Positions 1-5,087 of a stretch of 8,491 nucleotides of DNA are shown one piece after another. The position numbers were made by a program, and so were the translations under genes. The DNA comes from an uncultured Flavobacterium sp. (GTDB lineage: Bacteria; Bacteroidota; Bacteroidia; Flavobacteriales; Flavobacteriaceae), in NCBI RefSeq assembly GCF_946220915.1, contig NZ_CAMIHH010000123.1, positions 1-8,491 on the forward strand, written 5' to 3'. Below the pieces are notes generated by a model. It was not told the DNA's origin, did not search any database, and saw nothing but the letters and a program-made list of their open reading frames with translations. Each line of letters starts with the position of its first letter. Position 1 is the stretch's first letter.

Positions 1-68
1 GTCCTAATTTCTTTCAGTTTGATGCCGAATCGCCTTTGAAATTCAATATTTACAGAGTCTGTAATCAT
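1..68 (-). CDS. Probable XRE-family HTH transcriptional regulator, N-terminal fragment (runs off left edge)
   Basis: An open frame starts with ATG at 68 and stays open to the window edge. It encodes 22 residues, MITDSVNIEFQRRFGIKLKE followed by IR. The FGxxLKxIR pattern is the usual opening of helix 1 in Cro/C1-type (HTH_3) DNA-binding domains, which suggests a small cytoplasmic repressor or activator. The gene diverges from the susC operon and has a perfect inverted repeat 40 bases upstream (108-133), where an autoregulatory operator would be expected. The ATG is preceded by A/T-rich sequence with no Shine-Dalgarno, normal for Bacteroidota. An earlier ATG at 75 is followed at once by a stop, which supports the start at 68. 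The family call rests on a short stretch; the recognition helix is outside the window. Whether it regulates the susC operon is unknown. Confidence 0.6.
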   Translation of the reverse strand, partial: MITDSVNIEFQRRFGIKLKEIR

Positions 69-107
69 AGTTTACATTTCAGGCAATTTGTACAATAACC
101 TAAAAAT

Positions 108-133
108 AAATGTGGTACTATAATACCACATTT
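108..133. promoter_or_regulatory. Perfect palindrome, putative operator of the divergent HTH gene
   Basis: AAATGTGGTA (108-117) and TACCACATTT (124-133) are exact reverse complements separated by six bases (CTATAA). The surroundings are very A/T rich, so the G/C-containing arms stand out. An even two-arm site of this size fits binding by a dimeric XRE regulator. On the minus strand a near-consensus -7 box, TATTTTTA (108-101; consensus TAnnTTTG), touches the left arm, so occupancy could block the HTH gene's own promoter. The alternative is a weak terminator for rightward transcripts, because a T-rich tract follows (135-152), but nothing seen upstream would need one. The palindrome is directly visible; the operator role is inferred. 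Confidence 0.5.
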
Positions 134-165
134 GTATTTTTTTATTATTTTTGTTGGTAAATAAG

Positions 166-173
166 TAAATTTG
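166..173 (+). promoter_or_regulatory. Candidate rightward promoter -7 element (TAAATTTG)
   Basis: TAAATTTG matches the Bacteroidota primary-sigma -7 consensus TAnnTTTG at all fixed positions. No clean TTG -33 element sits 17-23 bases upstream; only T-rich sequence (TTTA at 142-145) is there, so the promoter would be imperfect. If used, transcription would start near 180 and run through the foldable region at 251-361 towards susC. It lies 33 bases right of the palindrome, so the HTH regulator might affect it. Confidence 0.35.
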
Positions 174-250
174 CGATACTTCTATTAATATAATTGAAGC
201 ATTCGCTTGGAATCCCGCCATTGAAAACTGGTAATTTTTGCAACGGGAAG

Positions 251-361
251 ATAAGTGTAAATGCTCACGCCATACGGCGTGGGCTCACTTATTGTTGCAC
301 GGTATACCAGTACCTCAATGGCAGTAAGTTGAGTTTAAACCCACGCCTCCTTTTTTAGGAG
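251..361 (+). ncRNA. Putative structured leader or small RNA with two mutually exclusive folds
   Basis: Fold A is a long hairpin: ATAAGTG (251-257) pairs with CACTTAT (286-292), and GCTCACGCC (263-271) pairs with GGCGTGGGC (276-284) around loop ATAC, with one G-T pair and a 5-versus-1 internal loop. Fold B re-uses the right half: GGCGTGGG (276-283) pairs with CCCACGCC (340-347), CTCA (284-287) with TGAG (330-333), CTTA (288-291) with TAAG (325-328), and the stem can extend with TTG (292-294) against CAA (316-318). Fold B is followed by TCC and six T (351-356), like an intrinsic terminator; CTCCT/AGGAG (347-351/357-361) can also form a small hairpin across the T run. Such competition is typical of attenuators and riboswitch expression platforms. 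I recognise no aptamer class. Strand is uncertain: the plus strand is chosen for the T run and the upstream -7 box. It could instead be a dispersed repeat. Confidence 0.4.
261..332 (+). other. Candidate 23-codon leader ORF inside the structured region
   Basis: ATG at 261 opens a 23-residue frame (begins MLTPYGVGSL, ends STSMAVS) stopping at TGA 330-332. It covers most of fold A and ends inside the 3' pairing segment of fold B, so translation could in principle alter folding. There is no run of a single amino acid as in classical leader peptides and no evident ribosome-binding site. An ORF this short is expected by chance, so it is listed only for its position. Confidence 0.15.
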
Positions 362-405
362 ACTTCCCTACTCATCTGATTTTCTTAGCAATGTTCTGGT
401 GTCGC

Positions 406-546
406 TTAGTAGCAATACTTCATGATGGACGCGTATAAGAAAAAAACTTTTTCTATTCCTTCAGGTTCATACCCTTTGAGCCCTTCGCGCCATGCTGCAA
501 TACCCGGAGCAGACTTCGGTGATATTGGTAAAATAATGACTAACAT
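406..546 (-). other. Candidate 46-aa ORF or gene remnant, minus strand
   Basis: ATG at 546 opens a 46-codon frame ending at TAA (408-406); without requiring an ATG it extends a further 13 codons upstream. The middle and end (for example AAWREGLKGYEPEGIEKVFF, then a Tyr-rich tail KYCY) look protein-like, and G-starting codons are common, as in coding DNA. I do not recognise the family. It overlaps a plus-strand ORF over almost the same bases, and only one, or neither, is likely to be real. It could be the tail of a degraded gene left in this intergenic region. There is no clear promoter or ribosome-binding site. Confidence 0.2.
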
Positions 547-577
547 AGTATCAACCAATAAATACCTGTGCCCATGA
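422..577 (+). other. Candidate 51-aa ORF, plus strand, overlapping the minus-strand candidate
   Basis: ATGATG at 422 opens a 51-codon frame ending TGA 575-577 (begins MMDAYKKKTFSIPSGSYPL). It has a basic start and a Ser/Pro-rich centre, with no signal peptide, membrane segment or known motif that I recognise. It lies upstream of and in the same direction as susC, so it could be a leader ORF, but the opposite-strand ORF at 406-546 covers the same bases with similar coding-like composition. A frame of this length is not improbable by chance. Confidence 0.18.
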
Positions 578-611
578 GAAACTGATTAAGCTAACCAAAC
601 ACAAATTAAAA

Positions 612-650
612 AAGCCCTCTGCTGCTACTTGCCGGTCGCGCAGAAGGCCT
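612..650 (-). terminator. Terminator-like hairpin, leftward orientation
   Basis: AAGCCCTCTGC (612-622) pairs with GCAGAAGGCCT (640-650) at 9 of 11 positions around a 17-base loop. Read on the minus strand, the hairpin is followed immediately by six T (613-608) and then AATTTG, the form of an intrinsic terminator for leftward transcripts. Read rightward it has no T run. It sits only 40 bases before the susC start, so it might insulate against antisense transcription out of susC, or be a structured part of the susC leader. The stem has two mismatches, so strength is uncertain. Confidence 0.4.
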
Positions 651-690
651 GAGAATACAAAACTTTCGTTTCATTTAACAATTCAAAATT

Positions 691-3600
691 ATGAAAATAA
701 TTTCATTGGATAAGGGCTGCTTTGCCTTTATTTTAGGGCTATTGCTGTGGTGCAGCCACATGCACGCCAACTATATCAATCCTGCTTATCATTCAGCTTT
801 CTGGCAGTCAACCGTTTCGGGTATCGTGTCCGATGCTTCGGGGACGCTTCCCGGTGTTATTGTCACTGTCAAGGGCACTAAAAGGTCAGCCGTGTCGGAT
901 CAGGATGGGAAGTATTCAATTGCTGCGGCTGTTGGCGATACGCTGGTATTTTCTTTCATTGGTTTTAAGGAGACTGAGGTTTCAGTGACATCTTCCAGGA
1001 TTGATATTACCATGACAGAAGACAGCGCTCAGTTGGAGGAGGTGACTATAAATGCTGGATATTATATGGTCAAAGACCGTAACAGGACGGGGAGCATTGA
1101 GAGGGTTACTTCAAAAGATATTGATAAACAACCGGTTACAAATGTCCTTGCTGTAATGCAGGGCCGTATGGCCGGAGTGGATATAACGCAGGACAGTGGT
1201 GCTCCAGGGAGTGGCTTTCAGATTAAGATTAGGGGCATCAACAGCCTGCGTGCTGATGGTAATAATCCGCTGTACATTGTCGATGGAGTCCCTTTCTCCT
1301 CGGAAGCGGTCGGCGCTCAGAATACTTCAGGGGTATTCGTATCCCTGACTAATCCTTTGAACAGCATCAATCCGGCTGATATTGAAAGCATTGAGGTGCT
1401 TAAAGATGCAGATGCGACAGCCATATACGGATCGCGGGGCGCCAATGGTGTCGTGCTGATAACCACGAAAAAGGGCAAGGCTGGCAAGGTCAGGTTCAGT
1501 GTTGAAGCATCTACCGCCTTTGCCAAAGTAGCTAATTTTGCCGAACTCCTGGACACGCAGGAATACCTGCAGATGCGTGAGCAGGCATTTGCCAATGACG
1601 GATTGGCTACTATTCCGGATTGGGCCGTAGATGTGAACGGTACGTGGGACAGGAACCGGTATACGGACTGGCAGAAAGAATTAGTTGGCGGAACGGCGAG
1701 GATTACCGACCTGAAGGCTTCTGTCTCGGGAGGCAGCGGCTCGACCCAGTACCTGTTAAGCGGGAATTACCGGACGGAAACTACGGTATTGCCCGGTGAT
1801 TTCAGCTATAACAAGGGTTCTGTCCACTTCAGCATGAACCACATATCGGATGACGGGAAATTCCGGCTCGTGTTCTCAGGCGGGTATGTTGTCCAGAAAA
1901 ATGACCAGCCTGCCGCAGACCTGACGGGAGTCTCCCTTACACTGGCACCTAACGCGCCGGCGTTATATGATGAGCAGGGAAACCTGAACTGGGAGAACGG
2001 GACCTGGGACAACCCCCTGGCCATTTTACAGTCAAAATTCCTTTCAAACACCAACAACCTTATAGCAAACAGCGTCCTTTCTTACGCGATCCTGCCCAAC
2101 CTGCAATTTAAAAGCAGCTTCGGATTCAATGCATTGGATAATGATGAGAGCCGCACACAGCCGCATACGATTTATAACCCTTCCTACGGGCTGGACAGCA
2201 GTGCATCAAATCTCAATGTTAGCAATACGTCCTTACGCTCATGGATCATCGAACCGCAGATTAATTACAGCCTCACACTTGGTAAAGGAAAACTGGAAGC
2301 TTTGGCAGGGGGTACGTTTCAAAACCAAACAACAGGGCGGCTGTATCAGGGCGGTTCGGGATTTTCAAGCAATAGCCTAATTAACGACCTAACTTCCGCT
2401 ACAACGCGGTTTGTGGAACGCAGCGATGAGTCGGTTTATAAATATCATGCAGTATTTGCGCGTTTAAATTACAATTGGGACGAAAGGTATATCCTTAACG
2501 TCACCGGCCGAAGGGATGGCTCAAGCAGGTTTGGTCCTGGTAAGCAGTTTGCAAATTTTGGTGCGGTGGGCATGGCCTGGATCTTTTCCAATGAGGAATT
2601 GCTCAAAGGCAGCAATTTACTTAGCTTCGGAAAGCTTCGCAGCAGCTATGGTATAACCGGCAATGACCAGATTGGCGATTACCAGTTTCTGGACACTTAC
2701 GTATCTTCTGGTACAGCCTACCAGGGCATTAATGGCCTGCAGCCATCAAGGCTTTACAATCCTGCTTTTGGATGGGAAAGCAACAAAAAATTTGAAGTGG
2801 CCCTTGAGACCGGATTTTTTAATGACCGGATATTTCTGACCAGCGCGTTCTACCTAAACCGGTCATCCGACCAGTTGGTTGGCATTCCCTTACCGGGCAC
2901 GACAGGTTTTTCTGTACTTAACGCCAACCTTGATGCCACTGTAGAGAACCGCGGGATTGAGTTCACCCTGAGAACTGTCAATGTCCGGAATGATTTATTT
3001 TCCTGGACTTCAAACTTTAATATTTCCTCAAACAGCAACAAGCTTATTGCATTTCCCGGTCTCGCTGGATCGTCTTATGCCAGTTCTTATGTAATTGGGC
3101 AGTCGCTCAATATAAGGAAACTGTACCATTACACCGGTATTAGTCCTGAGACGGGGACGTATGAATTTGAGGATGTAAATGCTGATGGCACTTTATCTTC
3201 GGTCGATGACAGGCAGACTGTCGTGGACTTTACACCGGAATATTTCGGAGGGTTCCAAAACCAGTTTACTTACAAAGGCCTGCAGCTTGACTTTTTATTC
3301 CAGTTTGTAAAACAGCAGAGCTACGCGTATAGCGCAGGAGCCCCGGGTACATGGAACAATCAGCTGGCGGGTAATCAGTATGGGTGGATTGAGCCAGGAG
3401 ATGATGCTTCAAACCAGGTCTTGACGGTAGGATATAACAGTGCGGCCATGACAGCATACGACCGCTTCAGGGCGAGTGATGCTGCTGTCGTGGATGCCTC
3501 GTATATTAAACTGAAGAATGTGTCAATTGCCTATGAGCTCCCTGCGGATGCGATTAAAGATATACGATGCAGGCTCTTCCTCCAGGGCCAGAACCTGTTG

Positions 3601-3699
3601 ACTTTTACGCCGTACAAAGGCAGTGACCCTGAATTCAAGATTGCTGGTTGGTTACCGCCTTTGCGTACCATATCAGCAGGCGTGCAACTGCAATTCTAA
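691..3699 (+). CDS. SusC/RagA-family TonB-linked outer-membrane transporter
   Basis: A 22-strand-barrel-type importer that, with its SusD partner, moves substrate across the outer membrane using TonB energy. The 1002 residues begin with a signal peptide (hydrophobic core about 11-21, likely cut after MHA at 24-26). A carboxypeptidase-regulatory-like Ig domain follows at about 40-108 (SGIVSDASGTLPGV, then DQDGKYSI). Next come the EEVTINAGYY element (117-125), near where the TonB box is expected, and the plug domain at about 128-265 with IRGINSL (180-186), PLYIVDGVPF (193-202) and SINPADIESIEVLKDADA (225-242) followed by YGSRGANGVVLITTKKGK. The rest is barrel, with the family tail GQNLLTFTPYKGSDPEF and a terminal aromatic Phe, so it is full length. 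There is no N-terminal STN domain, so ECF/anti-sigma signalling through it is unlikely. It is the first gene of the operon, 17 bases before susD. Substrate cannot be read from sequence; the peptidase neighbour suggests peptides. Confidence 0.95.
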   Translation: MKIISLDKGCFAFILGLLLWCSHMHANYINPAYHSAFWQSTVSGIVSDASGTLPGVIVTVKGTKRSAVSDQDGKYSIAAAVGDTLVFSFIGFKETEVSVTSSRIDITMTEDSAQLEEVTINAGYYMVKDRNRTGSIERVTSKDIDKQPVTNVLAVMQGRMAGVDITQDSGAPGSGFQIKIRGINSLRADGNNPLYIVDGVPFSSEAVGAQNTSGVFVSLTNPLNSINPADIESIEVLKDADATAIYGSRGANGVVLITTKKGKAGKVRFSVEASTAFAKVANFAELLDTQEYLQMREQAFANDGLATIPDWAVDVNGTWDRNRYTDWQKELVGGTARITDLKASVSGGSGSTQYLLSGNYRTETTVLPGDFSYNKGSVHFSMNHISDDGKFRLVFSGGYVVQKNDQPAADLTGVSLTLAPNAPALYDEQGNLNWENGTWDNPLAILQSKFLSNTNNLIANSVLSYAILPNLQFKSSFGFNALDNDESRTQPHTIYNPSYGLDSSASNLNVSNTSLRSWIIEPQINYSLTLGKGKLEALAGGTFQNQTTGRLYQGGSGFSSNSLINDLTSATTRFVERSDESVYKYHAVFARLNYNWDERYILNVTGRRDGSSRFGPGKQFANFGAVGMAWIFSNEELLKGSNLLSFGKLRSSYGITGNDQIGDYQFLDTYVSSGTAYQGINGLQPSRLYNPAFGWESNKKFEVALETGFFNDRIFLTSAFYLNRSSDQLVGIPLPGTTGFSVLNANLDATVENRGIEFTLRTVNVRNDLFSWTSNFNISSNSNKLIAFPGLAGSSYASSYVIGQSLNIRKLYHYTGISPETGTYEFEDVNADGTLSSVDDRQTVVDFTPEYFGGFQNQFTYKGLQLDFLFQFVKQQSYAYSAGAPGTWNNQLAGNQYGWIEPGDDASNQVLTVGYNSAAMTAYDRFRASDAAVVDASYIKLKNVSIAYELPADAIKDIRCRLFLQGQNLLTFTPYKGSDPEFKIAGWLPPLRTISAGVQLQF

Positions 3700-3716
3700 T
3701 TTTTAAACTATACAAA

Positions 3717-5087
3717 ATGAAAAATATTAAAGTATTTTATTGCATCATCATAATAGCTTGCCTTACGGCTTGCGAAGATTTTGTAGAAGTCGGGCTTCCC
3801 GATTCCCAGCTGACCGGGACAGCTGTTTTCAATGACCGTAATACCGCCAATGCAGCTTTGGCAAACACCTATGCAAAGCTTCGCGATACGGGATTACTGA
3901 GCGGCTTTGCATTTGGAAGCCCCATTGCCTTGGGATTGTACACCGATGAGCTCAATTATTATGGCGGAAGTGGGGTAAATAGTGAAATATTATACAACAA
4001 TGCATTACTGCCCACATCATCGATTGCTTTACAGGATTGGAATGACAGCTATCACCAGATCTACTGTGCAAATGCTATAATTGAGGGCGTGGAACGGTCT
4101 AGTGCCCTTAGCCAGGCCGACAGGGACCAATTTACGGGTGAAGCCTTATTTATACGCGCCCTGGTACATTTTTACCTCGTGAATGTATATGGCGCTATTC
4201 CCTATATAGAAACGACCGACCATACAGTAAATCGGGTTGCATCCAGGATGCCGGAGGCTGATGTCTATGGGAAGATTGTCCATGACCTGGAAGCATCCCT
4301 GGTATTGCTGCCGGATCAGTACAGTGATGTTGAGCGCGTCAGGCCTGTTAAGGCTACAGCTTATGCGCTGCTGGCAAGGACATATCTCTATATGGGCTTG
4401 TGGGCCGAGGCATCAAATGCCGCTTCTGCGGTACTTAATGATACGGCATATATGTTGGAAAACGATCTTGACCTGGTTTTCCGGAAAGAAAGCACTTCAA
4501 CGATTTGGCAGCTTAGGCCTGGCACTATTGGGGGCAATACGTATGAAGCGTCCGCATTTATATTCCTGGCCGGCCCTCCGCCATCTTTAGCGCTTGATCC
4601 ATCGTTCGTCGAAAGCTTTGTTGAAAGTGATCTCCGTGCATCACATTGGGTGGGAGTCGTAACTGACGGCACTGACACATGGTACTACCCAAATAAATAC
4701 AAACTAAATATGAACACCGGCGCATCCGGGGAATATTCGATTATTTTCAGGATTGAAGAGCAGTACCTCATTAGGGCCGAAGCGCGTGCAAGGCAGGGTG
4801 AATTGATTGGAGCTGTGGAAGATTTGAATAAAGTGAGGAATAGGGCCGGGCTGCCGGATACAACGGCGATATCAGGCGATGAAATAGTTGCTGCTGTCCT
4901 GCACGAAAGGAGATTTGAGTTGTTTACTGAATATGGCCACCGTTTCTTTGATTTAAAACGGACTTTGCAACTTGACACCGCCCTGTCGGGGAAGCCGGGG
5001 TGGAATTCATCAGACAGGCTTTGGCCGCTGCCGGAAAGCGAAATGGCTGCCAACCCTAACCTTAATCCTCAAAATCCGGGCTATTGA
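3717..5087 (+). CDS. RagB/SusD-family surface lipoprotein (importer lid)
   Basis: A surface-exposed substrate-capturing lipoprotein that caps the SusC barrel. The start is ATG 3717: it gives a short lipoprotein signal ending in lipobox LTAC (Cys19) and follows the susC stop by 17 bases. The open frame extends upstream, but only inside susC. After Cys19 come the acidic residues E-D, consistent with Bacteroidota lipoprotein surface-export signals. The TPR-like helical part includes FTGEALFIRALVHFYLVNVY (139-158) followed by GAIP, and KATAYALLARTYLYMG (212-227). The C-terminal SusD domain includes RIEEQYLIRAEA (345-356), HERRFELFTEYGHRFFDLKR (396-415), WPLPESE (436-442) and the terminal NPQNPGY. 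At 456 aa it is shorter than many SusD proteins (often 500-600) but has both ends intact. Ligand specificity is not evident. Confidence 0.94.
   Translation: MKNIKVFYCIIIIACLTACEDFVEVGLPDSQLTGTAVFNDRNTANAALANTYAKLRDTGLLSGFAFGSPIALGLYTDELNYYGGSGVNSEILYNNALLPTSSIALQDWNDSYHQIYCANAIIEGVERSSALSQADRDQFTGEALFIRALVHFYLVNVYGAIPYIETTDHTVNRVASRMPEADVYGKIVHDLEASLVLLPDQYSDVERVRPVKATAYALLARTYLYMGLWAEASNAASAVLNDTAYMLENDLDLVFRKESTSTIWQLRPGTIGGNTYEASAFIFLAGPPPSLALDPSFVESFVESDLRASHWVGVVTDGTDTWYYPNKYKLNMNTGASGEYSIIFRIEEQYLIRAEARARQGELIGAVEDLNKVRNRAGLPDTTAISGDEIVAAVLHERRFELFTEYGHRFFDLKRTLQLDTALSGKPGWNSSDRLWPLPESEMAANPNLNPQNPGY

Larger units (their letters stand above)
362..690 (+). other. Upstream region of the susC operon, no confident gene or promoter
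   Basis: Beyond the two short overlapping ORFs and the leftward hairpin listed separately, I find no tRNA, rRNA, CRISPR or insertion sequence here. The susC promoter should lie in this stretch, but no perfect TAnnTTTG box is present. The nearest matches are TACCTGTG (563-570, one mismatch) and TACCCTTTG (470-478, one base too long), neither with a properly spaced TTG. The last 40 bases before the ATG are A/T rich (ending CAATTCAAAATT), typical of translation initiation regions in this phylum. Confidence 0.4.

Noticed and set aside
1..690. CRISPR array, tRNA or insertion-sequence ends in the left intergenic region
   Set aside because: There are no regularly spaced repeats, no tRNA-like cloverleaf with T-loop signature, and no transposase fragment or paired terminal repeats that I can recognise.
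1317..3457. Several short ORFs on both strands inside susC
   Set aside because: They lie entirely within a full-length susC with continuous family motifs and have no domain features of their own.
3648..3716. Longer SusD start inside susC
   Set aside because: The 23 extra residues would overlap the susC end and would place hydrophilic sequence before the lipoprotein signal; ATG 3717 gives a proper lipobox signal.
5084..5086. TTG as start of the S9 peptidase
   Set aside because: It is only one codon before an ATG at 5087 that forms the common TGATG stop-start overlap; the ATG is preferred.
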